A DNA stretch of 64,000 nucleotides from Penicillus capitatus (taxonomy: Eukaryota; Chlorophyta): NCBI GenBank assembly GCA_965649825.1, contig OZ287713.1, positions 341,587-405,586 of the forward strand. Reading direction: 5' to 3'. A program made the position numbers and the translations under genes. Below the pieces are notes generated by a model. It was given only the letters and a program-made list of their open reading frames with translations. It was not told the origin of the DNA and did not search any database. How positions within the stretch are numbered: position 1 is the stretch's first letter; every line of letters starts with the position of its first letter. Shown here one piece after another: positions 43,409 to 54,400 of the stretch.

Positions 43409-44172
43409 ATGTCCTTTAAGAATCTTGGGTCTTTTAAGGTAGTCGTCGATTTGACACAGATACAGAGAGAATCGCATCAAAAGCGAAAGCAATATACCAA
43501 ACATCGTCAAAGAATGGTGTCAAAGCGCGTCTGGGACGCATCCGACTCTGCATTCTCAACATATCGTGTATCCGTCGGATGCTGTCTTCACTTTTTCATC
43601 CAGAACAACAATCAAGTATCGTCAAACGTTTGGTATTGGATTCCGAGACACATCAACAGAATATGTTTCTCCCTATGAATATGCTCTCGAACTGTTCCAT
43701 TCTGTCAACGGTTTCAGCAACAGAGCTCCGCTCGTATTCGATAACACTCATGTCGTGTTGTATTGTATTGGATTGAGTGCAATCGACTTCACGTCGCGTA
43801 GAGAACAACAACAACAGTCATCGGATGCCAACGCAGTAGCATCATCGTCGACACAGCAGACTTCGTGCTCGTGATGCATGGACCCGCGGACCACCAGTGC
43901 ACTCGATAACACGGAGACAAGAAAACAGCACGCATAAATATGAGAGCCAGGCAGGTAGGTTCTGGCACTTCGTTAGAAAAGATACGCCAAAAACAATTAG
44001 GTTCACATGGCAAGCAAAGAAACAACAGTCTATAAACGCAGTGAGTAGTGGATCTCGAGGTCTCCGTCGACCCCATAAGCTGCTCTCCGTTTTTGTCATG
44101 ATCGTTACGTTTCTGATGACAGCAGTTTATTGGGTGTTCACCGCAGCACACGAGATGAACAAAAAAAATTGA
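43409..44172 (+). CDS. Possible small tail-anchored protein, exons unresolved
   Basis: The 5' segment reads KVVVDLTQIQRESHQKRKQY and continues through a likely 44-nt intron near 43567 into QQQSSIVKRLVLDSETHQQ. The 3' segment ends with a strong hydrophobic span (LLSVFVMIVTFLMTAVYWVF) followed by a short polar tail and stop at 44172, the layout of a tail-anchored protein such as a SNARE. The middle exons could be chosen in several ways, and I cannot show that the two ends belong to one gene. No family recognised. Confidence 0.3.
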
Positions 44173-44229
44173 TGAAGATGACGTACGTACGTATCACAGA
44201 GGCGTGAATAGGTTTCGCGGTAGCCGTGG

Positions 44230-45123
44230 TCAATACGGAAGGTTATCAAAGGAAGTACGAAAATCGGCTCCCTCATCATAGTGCATGGCGCGAAGAAGGG
44301 CAAGACCAACGAATCGACCAGAGCCGGGTAAGTAACCACCTTCGCTGCGTCGAAGCAGCTTCACAACCTTATCCCTTTCGGCAGTTTTCAGAAGGTCGAT
44401 GTCCGTGGAATAATCCGACAAGGGAAACTGCGAACACACGATGGTTAGGACCAGCCTCTCTTGCGGAAGTTCAGTCGGTGACATACATTGGTAAGGGCTC
44501 CGTCTCCCCAGTAACAAATGGCTGCCATATCGAAGGTACGAGCTGCGGCTAGTTCATTGCTAAAACTACCTAAGTATATCTGCTTACCCCTGTGGCGCCC
44601 CCTGCGGTTCTTTCCTTTCCTTATCACGCTCGCGTCCCAAAGATGCGCCTCGTATTTTCCGGTAGCACGATGCCTACAAGTGTCTTGTTGAAGCAATGAG
44701 GCGCATCCGAACGGTTTACTTGGTGACGCCCTTATACTGAGACGTAGCGTTGGGCTTTGCCTTTTTAGGACGCTGCCCAAAGGACTTATGAAGTGCTCCT
44801 ACGTCGTGCAAAGAAACTATATCACTGCCTGGCTACATCAATGCACTACTTGGCTCCACGTTCGTTAACATCTCCGCCTTTCCCGCAGGGTGTGGAAAGT
44901 TGGTAGAAGAAAGCGTTGGACGCAACTGATTCCCGGGGGTGTCGGCCGATATGCCCGCTGGCTCTGCTGTCAGGCGCAGCGCAGGCAAACATTCTTGCCG
45001 AGCAAGAACGGGCGTAGACACGACCTCGGGTCCACTGTCGCTCCTGGCACGCACAATCGATTGCGCACTGGCGCTCGACGTCAGCAGGTCACTGTCTCTA
45101 CGAGTTTCCACTTTATAAGCCAT
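44230..45123 (-). CDS. AP2-domain transcription factor (plant AP2/ANT repeat-1 type)
   Basis: Four exons (44870-45123, 44720-44824, 44487-44673, 44230-44427; introns 45, 46 and 59 nt) sum to 247 residues from the ATG at 45123. The AP2 domain is rebuilt across three junctions: SQYKGVTKHRATGKYEAHLWD, then KQIYLGSFSNELAAARTFDM, CYWGDGALTNFPLSDY. The YEAHLWD start with a basic insertion before the second strand is the pattern of repeat 1 of plant AP2/ANT proteins. The insertion (ASVIRKGKNRRGRHRG) is longer than in plants. The segment after the domain (DKVVKLLRRSEGG) resembles the plant linker to repeat 2, but repeat 2 is absent. It is probably a nuclear DNA-binding regulator; target genes are unknown. 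Confidence 0.88.
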
Positions 45124-46516
45124 CTCGGTTTCTACGTCGAATCAAACGCTAATGAAAAGACGAAAGCATCGATTGTGACTCACTCGCGCCTTGGAATAGC
45201 CCTTCGTCATTCCAGTAGTGATAGTCGTACCACAGCTGGTACCGAAGTCCATCGACAGGCAGCGTTTCACAGCCGAGCTCCCAGTCGAATATATTCCAAG
45301 CATCGCCACAAAACACTGGCAAACACCAATATCAATTTGAGCTCATCTACGCAAAGAAGATCCGCTAGGTTTCTTTTTTGCTTACCGTCCATGCTCTCTT
45401 CCACCAAATCCGGACGCCGCGTTAGCCGACACGTTTAGCTACAGACTAGAGTTCTATAGAAAAAAAGAAGATTTGGGTCAGCATATGTGTTTCTGCTTTA
45501 AACCAGCGAACGGTTGGATCCACGAATTCTGGAACACACATTTCAGCAACATGCGTCCATGTCGCCAAACGACCTCAGAATTTCATGCGAGTTTTAACGT
45601 ACAAGGAAGCTACGGTGACCCTAAACCGCTTATACAAGAGGCCATAAACACTGGAAGTTGAATTCCCGCGTCCTCACCACAACATAGCCGCGGCCTCGTT
45701 CCCTCCACAAGCGCTGTGTGGACTCTGTTTACCCCCGGTGCTGTCGAGGTATGAACCAAACAAGCCCACGAAGAATAGGATGCGCAATGGACTGTATGAG
45801 ATAGCGCTCTTACAGGCGAAAAATTGTTGTCGGCCGCCGCGCGCAGATCGACTCTTGAAGCTCTTATCCACCAACCACCACGCCACACCTTCACTAAAAT
45901 CTTCAGAGCCTGAGGGTGATTCATCAGACACCTAATGCGCACAGATGATTCTTCGCAGCACCCAACGGTCAACCGAATTGGTTGCGTGTCCGATGTCCAT
46001 CGCCATTGGATGGTTACACCAGTGAAACGTGCTTGATATCGAGGCAGTGATCTCACTCTATGCACACATGCTGGATGCATCGACGGTCACACAACTGGCA
46101 TTACAACACTTATTTCAATCCGTTTCTAGAACATGACAGTCTCTGGCAACTCATTGTCCAAGTAAGAGAATCTACAGTTCGATTTGTCTTCATAATTTTA
46201 TGCATGCCAGGAAACAAATAAGTTCGTGTGCGTGGAAAATGATCTCCGGTGATACTGGATAACCGAAGCTTGTGAAGCAAAACTTGACTAGCAATCGACC
46301 CCATGCGAGAATTGTGTACTGTGCTTGATAGACAGGCCTCTCTGTGAGGCTCTTGCTGACAAACGACTAATGAATGAACAATTATCGAACAATCTACGAC
46401 GGACGTCGTATCTTGAGTGTAAACATGCGATTGTGAAAAAGCGCGGCAAGAAGAGAGCCATATCACCAGAGATCCATGAAATTGCACAGATTGGGATGCC
46501 GATCCCGATTCCCCAA
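45124..46516. other. Intergenic, no supported gene
   Basis: Frames at 45610-46080 and 46110-46487 (minus) lack domains and codon regularity. Nothing else is recognisable. Confidence 0.4.
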
Positions 46517-49003
46517 TCAGATAACGAAACTGGAAGATTCGCTTCTATCGCGACTTCTGAACTCTTTCTTGATTCTAGCTATTCCTGAGATACCATTCTG
46601 CAGATAGAGGTGATGGTACTTCGGCGGCTCTGGTACAGCGGCGTAGCAATCTGTCGTGATTCCCATATCGCCCTTGCCCATTGCTACTCTAAACCACCCC
46701 ATCTCTCCCCAGTAGGTCCCCCAGCTGTTTCTGCCGATCCAGAATCTAACACCGTTCTCTTCTCCCCACCCGGACAGCACGACATGCTTCTTCGAGACTG
46801 TTCTGCACGGGTAGGCCTTCTCGTCTGAAAAAATGCCGCCCGTGTAAGAAAGAAAAGATTCTGAGTCACAGACACGGCAGGCAACTGGTCCCCTGGCGAC
46901 GATCTCTTTCAACACATGTTCATCTCCGGACACCTGAGCAGCAGACACAGATACGGCCTGCCGTCTTCGCTCCGTGTGCTTACCCTGTAGTAATCTTTGA
47001 TGGTGTAGGGTGTGTATTCTCCAGGTTTCAGAGCGTAACAATTATCCGGCCAGCAGGATTTACACACGTGTATGTCGGTACATTCGTTGGACTTCGCCTC
47101 GTAAGGCGAGCAAGATTCATCCGGCAGGCTGCGATCCTTGATGTACTTGTAGGCATCGTGCACCTCGCCGCCGCGACATCCGTCGGTGTCTTTTGTTCCT
47201 ACACAATTAAGTAGAACCTAGGAAACAGTATTCGCCTCGAGTGACAAGACAGCAGCGATGGGCACTTGGGCAGAGAGAACGACTTCTGGGTACGAGGCGT
47301 TTTTCAGCAACGCAAATCTATCGTTAAGAGCAGATGTAGCAGCCTGAGCCCATGAGGACTCGCAGTAGTAAGGGTTGTTCTGGTTTCTGTTGATGGAAGC
47401 ATAACTCATCCCGAAGTGTGACCGAATGTCATATCCGACGGTCTCGTCTTGCCTAGAGTGAGTGGGTCTCTTGGTCGCTTTCTTCTTTGGTTTCTTGGCA
47501 AGGAGGCGTCTGGCAGGGCCATCGGCATTCTCTGAGATGTGTTTGTATGGATTGTGATAGTTCAGCAAAAACTCTCCGTACGGTACGTCTCTGCACACAG
47601 TACTGAGGATCAGGGGATGGAAAGGAGAGCGATGCGCACTCGGGGAGAGGATCGTCCGGCAGTAGATGCTTCGGAACCTTGGGTGTTGCCCACGTGCAAT
47701 CGTTCTCGATTCCGAGATTCATTCGAGCATCGCCCCGTATTATTCTGAAGAAACCATTCTCCCCCCAGTAGGTTCCCCAGCTGTTTCGACCGATCCAGTA
47801 TCTAGGCGCCAGAAACGCAACACTCATCGGGCATCCTTGCAGAAGGAGGGACTGCTTACGGGATGCCATTCTCCTCTCCCCATCCCACGAGGCTGACAAT
47901 GTGGTTAGCATTCCACCGTATCCCGTTTTCAGAATAGATGCCGCCAGTGTACTCGTCGAAGTTATCGGTGGCAAACAGCGTGCACGAAACCGGTCCATGC
48001 TTGTAGATCTCATTCATGATGTTGTCTTCCTTGCTGCTGAAGGCATGGTACATTCGAATCGCGCCGGCATCCGTCGAGTCGAAGGCAGAGATCTTGTAGA
48101 GGGTAAAGTCCTTCACTGCCTTGCACTCGTCGCGACTGTTGGCCTGCAAACGTCCCGTTATTGCAGCTGTCGCGATGGCGGCCTCCTTACATGGTTCCGG
48201 TTGCAGCTGACGCAGACACTCGTCTCTGCACATCGCTGGTTTAGCGCTCGATAGTTTTGACACGTTTCATCTGGCAATCCGTGCTCTGCTACATACCGGT
48301 AGACACCGCTGGCCTGTCCTCCCTACGGCGGCGCCGTTTTCCTTTCAGCGACGCGAGGCTAAATGGCTCACTTGGCATGTCCCTCCGCCGTTGCAGTTAA
48401 TCAGGACTTGAGGGGCCAAGATGATCTCTGGAAACTGGTTACGCCTCATGATCTTCATGCGGTCGGAGATGGCGGAAGTTGTCCCGAAGGCCCAACAACT
48501 TCCACAGTACCTGCATACACACGGCGTCCACTCGTTGCGTTCAGTCGACGAGACGCACTGTGGTATGTGCTGATTCCTCGACACCGTCAAGTAGTTGACC
48601 CCATGGATATCCCCCCAAAAGAAATACGGCGGAAGGCTGCTGGGTTCCCGGACCACGCGAGGCGTCGCCGTCGACCAGTGATTGGCTGCAGAACAGACAC
48701 TCGTTTCCTTCTCGCCGGCACAGCACAGTACCGCCTCCGATGCGTGCAGCCGTGGAATAGATCGATGGCTTGTTGGCGCACAAGCCTCCAGCCAAGACGC
48801 TTCCACCTTCATACTGCGAACGAAATGACGAACCCTAAAACGATTAAACGTACTCTTGGAACGACGCATTCGCCAGCATCGATGTCGTCGTTCAGAGAAT
48901 CTCCCGCAAAGGCATTCCCCGGCGGGGTCGAATCGGCAGCGTCGACCCAGCTTGAAAGAAAAAAGAAGACGAGGAAACAGAGCAGAACGAATATGGACTT
49001 CAT
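46517..49003 (-). CDS. Secreted double-domain cathepsin X-like protein: active domain plus Ser-type domain (copy A)
   Basis: ATG at 49003 with a clear signal peptide (MKSIFVLLCFLVFFFLSSWV), then a short Cys-containing propeptide region whose exons are uncertain. Domain 1: YFFWGDIHGVNYLTVSRNQH, then YCGSCWAFG, LINCNGGGTCQ, a His region NANHIVSLVGWGEENG and RNSWGTYWGE. All papain-type catalytic residues are present. A 49-nt intron leads to the linker DVPYGEFLLNYH and a Lys-rich stretch. Domain 2: MSYASINRNQNNPYYCESSW with Ser at the nucleophile position, then PDESCSPYEAKSNEC, KKHVVLSGWGEENG and RNSWGTYWGE, so His and Asn remain. The stop is at 46517. The HIP-type loop before CGSCW marks the cathepsin X/Z subfamily. 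Role inferred: secreted or lysosomal protease with a built-in pseudoprotease partner. Confidence 0.82.
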
Positions 49004-49280
49004 GGGGGATGCGTACGTGGAAACAATAATCACTGGAACTGTGAGCGGATTCCAGCGTCCACCTTGGCAGCATTTACGAAGTGACGTCATCCACCTGCCA
49101 CGTTCGACGGCGCGCATCCGAAGCCGCTGGCTGATTGGAAACCGTGTGACGGCCGGAAAAAGGATCGAGGCTTTCAAAGAACACGGACATGTCTGGCCAC
49201 TAGACACAAAACCCATACACCGACCAGAGGAGAGATTCCTGCCCGATGTGGGCATCTGATAAGCTCCGGCTGGGAGGCGA

Positions 49281-49820
49281 TCATCTCTTGCGGGATTTCA
49301 CATTGGCAGAGTAGTCCGTCGATTTGTACACCTCCTCGTATCCGATGCCGTTGGCGGCGGAGTCCTTGAGCCAGGTCAGATACATAAAGTCTTCGAAATC
49401 TGAATCCAATCTGGATGCTGCCACGTAGAGTGCCGCACATCCACCGAGTGTCAATGGTAGCGACAGGAGGCCGACGTCGATGTTCAGACCGCCTCCCATC
49501 GATGAACTGGATGCCACAGGCGGCGCTGCTTTCACGACAGGGGCCGGAGCCTTATCTGTCTCTGTCGACGTGTCGATGCGTTTGAGCTGCGGCTGCTCCA
49601 AGACGACACCCGCTTCGACTGGTGCGGCCGCGAGCACTGCAGCCATGGCCACGCCGGCGAGGAAGGGCAACGGCTTGACGTGGACCGCCTCGTCTTGCCG
49701 TTCGACTCGGGAGATCGACGCCTGTGCGCGGAGGACTCTACGACTGCTGACCGGTGGGGCTCTGTCCCTCTTCGATAGGCCACACTTCGCGAGACGACAG
49801 CCCAGAGTTGACGAAGCCAT
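49281..49820 (-). CDS. Probable plastid-targeted protein with lumen-type leader
   Basis: A 179-residue intronless frame. Residues 1-45 are basic and Ser/Arg-rich (MASSTLGCRLAKCGLSKRDR), like a chloroplast transit peptide. A hydrophobic stretch with an AxA-type end follows (LPFLAGVAMAAVLAAAPVEA), like a thylakoid-transfer signal. A Pro/Ala linker leads to one more hydrophobic segment (VGLLSLPLTLGGCAALYVAA) and a C-terminus rich in aromatic and charged residues (FEDFMYLTWLKDSAANGIGY). This suggests a small thylakoid membrane or lumen protein, perhaps a photosystem accessory subunit, but I do not recognise it. The lack of an ER signal peptide at the extreme N-terminus would suit a primary plastid. 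Confidence 0.55.
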   Translation of the reverse strand: MASSTLGCRLAKCGLSKRDRAPPVSSRRVLRAQASISRVERQDEAVHVKPLPFLAGVAMAAVLAAAPVEAGVVLEQPQLKRIDTSTETDKAPAPVVKAAPPVASSSSMGGGLNIDVGLLSLPLTLGGCAALYVAASRLDSDFEDFMYLTWLKDSAANGIGYEEVYKSTDYSANVKSRKR

Positions 49821-50194
49821 TAGACGCGTCGAAGGGATCTTCTCTCAGAACGCGTTTGTGCGTTCGCGAGCGTTCGTCTGTCCGTCCACTCATCGCCAGT
49901 CGCTGTCATCTTCAATTCGAACGATGACGATTTACAGGGTAGTCGGCGTCCGTCACCTCTGGGGGTACAAAGGTAACCAAGTACGCCCAACACAGCAGCA
50001 CATCGCGAAAACTCATTGTAATGATTGTCGGTCAACGTCAGGAGAGTACACTACCCTCATAATCCTAGATTCTGTTGGGCGTCACATATTTTGATGATCG
50101 ATGTCACGTCAGACCACGACGGATGCGTTTATACACACGCCTGTCTATTCACACTCGCAGCCCATCCGGTCGATGCAGACGCACCAGCATCCCG

Positions 50195-50548
50195 TTAACT
50201 AGCGCCGCCAGCCGTAGAGAGTGTCCCCGATGGAGATGATGAAGAAGGACTCGACTGCTCTGCTTCTTCGCGAGATGCCTCGTGCGTTTGTTCCACCTCT
50301 CCATCGGAAGCAATGACCGGCCTATCTAAAGCACTAGCCCCTAGAACAGAACCACAGTTACTTAGCGATACTGGTTCTGGAGAGAGGCTCCACAGACCTC
50401 CGAGTCGCGGTGTCTCGATGTTCTCCGCATAGACAGTCCGTACAACAGGAAAGCCCAATTCGACGTCCGGCTCAGGTCGTATCCTGAACTCAGCTGATGC
50501 CATCCATGCCTTGATCTTTTCGGAAGGTGTTCGTTGTCTCTTCATCAT
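50195..50548 (-). CDS. Small Ser/Glu-rich protein, unrecognised
   Basis: A 117-residue frame starting MMKRQRTPSEKIKAWMASAE, with a plausible helical N-terminus and a low-complexity acidic/Ser tail ending GTLSTAGGAS. No domain. It lies on the same strand as, and close to, the 43-residue membrane frame upstream (50610-50741). It is weakly supported; composition and position are the only evidence. Confidence 0.35.
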   Translation of the reverse strand: MMKRQRTPSEKIKAWMASAEFRIRPEPDVELGFPVVRTVYAENIETPRLGGLWSLSPEPVSLSNCGSVLGASALDRPVIASDGEVEQTHEASREEAEQSSPSSSSPSGTLSTAGGAS

Positions 50549-50609
50549 TACGACCTCGTTCTAATGACACACGGACGTGCTGTCATCGCATGTCTGGCTG
50601 ACGATGGCG

Positions 50610-50741
50610 TCACACCTTTAATTTATGCTTCGCTGGATGCTTCTTCTTCTTGGGGTAACAAAACCAAAGATACGCGAGGATTAGGAGATAAAGACATAAC
50701 TGAGCTAAAATCGAGGCCAGGACAACGAAGCCAGACGCCAT
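50610..50741 (-). CDS. Possible 43-residue membrane microprotein
   Basis: The ATG at 50741 opens a short frame that is almost entirely one or two hydrophobic helices (MASGFVVLASILAQLCLYLL, ILAYLWFCYP) followed by a Lys/His-rich tail (KKKKHPAKHKLKV) and TGA. The sharp split into a hydrophobic span and a basic cytosolic tail is what a real small membrane protein looks like. A canonical GTAAGT donor upstream at about 50838 suggests a spliced 5' leader. No homolog recognised. Confidence 0.35.
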   Translation of the reverse strand: MASGFVVLASILAQLCLYLLILAYLWFCYPKKKKHPAKHKLKV

Positions 50742-50997
50742 CCATAAAGAACCGGCGAAACACGTTTTTCACGAGGAGTCTACAGAAACCGTCTCGAATG
50801 CGCCTATCGGAGAATGGCGTAGTTAGGTGCTGACTTACGTGTCCCTCCGCCTTACGAGACATGCAGCTTCACACGATGCTCCACGTTCACACAGGCGTCT
50901 GTGAGACACGATTCGTATTCGGCCGACGCGTCGTACCCATCGCCGTATGAGATGTCCCGTACCTGTATCAGCCGTCGGCGATGTGATTCGCCAAAAG

Positions 50998-51486
50998 ATG
51001 TCGGTCAGTTTGCACACGAGCCTGGGCGATATCAAGATCGAGATCTTCTGCGAGGAGACGCCGCTCGCGGCAGAAAACTTCCTTGCGCTATGTGCCAGTG
51101 GATACTACGACGGGACGCTGTTTCATCGCAACATCAAAGGCTTCATGATACAGGGTGGAGACCCCAGTGGCACGGGGAAGGGAGGACGGAGCATCTTTCA
51201 CACGCTGAACCACAAATTCGAGGACGAGATCCGACCGGAGCTCAAGCATAACAAAAGAGGGATCGTCTCGATGGCGAACAGCGGACCCAACACGAACGGA
51301 AGCCAGTTCTTCATCGCTTACAAGGCGCACGTCCATTTGGACGGAAAACACACAGTCTTTGGTCATGTGATCGACGGCTTCGATGTTTTGGACAAAATGG
51401 AGAAGGTTCCAGTGGAGGACGGCGAGCGACCGAAACAGGACATCAAGTTGCACGGGACGACGATCCACGCCAATCCCATTGCGTAG
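50998..51486 (+). CDS. PPIL3: Peptidyl-prolyl isomerase, PPIL3-type cyclophilin
   Basis: An intronless 162-residue frame. The start at ATG 50998 gives MSVSLHTSLGDIKIEIFCEE, matching the PPIL3 N-terminus exactly in register. Active-site blocks are FHRNIKGFMIQGGDPSGTGK, SMANSGPNTNGSQFFI and HLDGKHTVFGHVIDG, and the end is TTIHANPIA as in PPIL3. The catalytic Arg (FHRN) is present; the position usually Trp in cyclophilin A is His (HLD), as in the spliceosomal PPIL group. PPIL3 is a nuclear cyclophilin of the spliceosome. The stop lies 12 bp from the stop of the convergent methionine synthase gene. Confidence 0.95.
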   Translation: MSVSLHTSLGDIKIEIFCEETPLAAENFLALCASGYYDGTLFHRNIKGFMIQGGDPSGTGKGGRSIFHTLNHKFEDEIRPELKHNKRGIVSMANSGPNTNGSQFFIAYKAHVHLDGKHTVFGHVIDGFDVLDKMEKVPVEDGERPKQDIKLHGTTIHANPIA

Positions 51487-51498
51487 GACATCCCGCCA

Positions 51499-54400
51499 TC
51501 AGGGCTCGTAGTTAAGCATGCTACGAAGATGCGCCTCGGCCTCTTTCTTGTCGATCCCCTTGCGATCCGCGTAGTCGTGCGCCTGCTCCTCCGTGATCTT
51601 TCCCACCGCGAAGTACTGACTCTGTGGAGCGCCGAAGTAGAGACCGCTCACACTGGCCGCCGGCAACATCGCCAGCGTCTCGGTGAGGCTGACGCCGATG
51701 CTCTCTTCTGCCTTGAGGATCTCCCACATCGTGAGCTTCTCGCTGTGATCCGGCTGAGAGGGGTACCCCGGAGCCGGGCGGATGCCCTGGTACTTGACCT
51801 TGAGCAGCTCCTCCGTTGACATGGTGCCCTCGGAGGAGTACCCCCAGTAGTCCTTGCGCGTCATCTCGTGGAGCTTCTCGGCGAAGGCTTCGGCCAGACG
51901 ATCCGCCAATGCCTCGGCCATGATGTAGTTGTAGTCGTCGTGGGCGGCCTTGTAGCGCTCCACCACAGTCTCCAGCCCAACGCCGGCCGTGTTGACGAAC
52001 ATGCCGATGTAGTCCGGCACGCCGCTGTCCTTCGGGGCAATGAAGTCTGAGAGGCAGAAATAGGCGGTGGCTCCATCGCGTTCCGCCTGCTGTCTCAGTC
52101 CATGGAACGTCGCCTTGATCTGCTGACGGTCATCGTCTTCGTAGACCTCGATGTCGTCCCCCACCGCATTGGCCGGAAAGAAACCGATCATGCCGTTCAG
52201 GGTGACCGTTTTCTGCTCGACGAATTCCCTGAGCATCTCCTGCGCCTCGTCGAAGAGCTTTTTGGCCTCAGCGCCGACGGCGGGATCGTTAAAGATCTTT
52301 GGGTAGCCGCGATTGGGATACCTCCCTCTCAGCTGCCACACCTGGAAGAAGGGATTCCAGTCGATGTAGGACAGCACGTCCGATATGGCAAAGCCGTTGA
52401 AGACGTGGATGCCCAGACGCTTCGGTCTCACCGGCTGCGACTCCGGCAGCGACCAGTCGATCGCAAACTTCTTGGCGCGGGCCTGCGCGAGGGTGAGGTA
52501 CCTGCGGTCCTCCAGGCCAGCATAGAACTCTTCACGGATCTCATCGTACTCCTCTCGGATGACTTCCACGAACTCCTCCCTCTGCGTCAAGTCCATCAGC
52601 GTCTGGCAGACGGGGACGCTTCGGCTGGCGTCCAGGACGTGGATGACGGCGGATCCCGTGTACTGTGGAGCGATCTTGACGGCCGTGTGGACCTTGGACG
52701 TCGTGGCGCCTCCGATGAGTAGTGGCAGTCGGAGGCCTCTCTCTTCCATCCGCTTCGCCACTGTCACCATCTCGTCGAGCGACGGCGTGATCAGGCCACT
52801 AAGGCCGACGATGTCCGCTTTCTCCGTCTCGGCGGCGTCCAGGATCTTCTCCCACGGCGTCATCACTCCCAGGTCAACGACTCTGAAGTTGTTACATCCC
52901 AGCACGACGGCCACGATGTTCTTGCCGATGTCGTGAACGTCTCCCTTTACTGTAGCGATCACGATGGTACCGGCGTTGCTGGGGCCCGAATCCTCTTCGC
53001 CCTTCGCCGCCTTCGCCTCCTCGATGAACGGCACAAGGTGCGCCACCGCCTTCTTCATGACCCGCGCCGACTTGATCACCTGCGGCAAAAACATCTCACC
53101 CGCTCCGAACTTGTCTCCCACGATATTCATCCCGTCCATCAGCGGCTGCTCGATCACGTTGAGTGGCTCCGGATACTTTCCGCAAGTCCGCGCCTCCTCT
53201 GTGTCCTTGACGACGTAGGTGTCAATGCCCTTGATCAGGGAATACGCCAGTCGCTTCTCGACCGGCTCCTCCCTCCACGCCTCCGACTTGGACGCCGATC
53301 TGTCGGCCTCCTGTGCCGTGCCGAGCGGCAGAACTTTCGTTGGCTTGGACTTGGGATTAATTGTCGCGGCGTACTCCAGAATCCGCTCCGTCGAGTCCTC
53401 CCGTCTGTTGAGCAGCACGTCCTCGACGTACTCCAGCAGCGTCTTATCAATCTTGTGGTAGTCGTCCTCCTTGACTTGGGCAGCGTTCACGATACCCATG
53501 TCCATCCCCGCAGCACAGGCATGGTGCAGAAAGGCGCTGTGAAAAGCTCGACGGACAGGCTCGTTACCGCGAAAAGAGAAGGCCACATTCGACACGCCGC
53601 CGCTGATCTTGCATCCAGGACACACGCGCTTGATTTCCCGAGTGGCCTGGATGAAGTCCACGGCGTAGTTGTTGTGCTCCGCCATCCCTGTTCCGATCGT
53701 CAGGATGTTGGGATCGAAGACGATGTCTTGAGGGTCGAATCCCACGTCCTCTACCAGGATGCGATAGGCGCGCTGGCAGATGCGGACCTTGTCTTCGAAC
53801 GTCGCCGCCTGGCCGTGCTCGTCGAACGCCATGACCACGACGGCGGCGCCGTGTCGGCGGATCGTCGCCGCCTGACTTCTGAAGATCTCCTCTCCCTCCT
53901 TGAGAGAGATCGAGTTGATGATGCACTTCCCCTGGCAACACTTGAGTCCGGCCTCGACGATGTGAAATTTTGAAGAATCGATCATGAAGGGCACGCGGCT
54001 GGTCTCGGGGTCGCTGACGAGGAGGTTGACAAACCTCACCATGGCCGGGACGCCGTCGATCAGACCGTCGTCCATATTGATGTCCAGCAGATCGGCGCCC
54101 TGTTGCACCTGTTTAAGGGCGATGGCCTGCGCCTTGTCGTAGTCCCCGTTTACGATCGCCTTCTTGTACATCATCGATCCGGCGACGTTGCAGCGCTCAC
54201 CCACGCAGAGAAACGTCCGACGCATGTTGCCTTCGTCTGGCTGGTAGTTCAGCGGCTCCAATCCGCAGAGGCGCATGAGAGGAGGGATGTCGTGATTGGC
54301 TCTCGGCGGAAATTCCGACGCCATCTCGGCGATGGCCGTGATGTACGGTGGCGTGGTGCCGCAGCATCCACCCACCGCATTCAACAACCCCTCCTCACAG

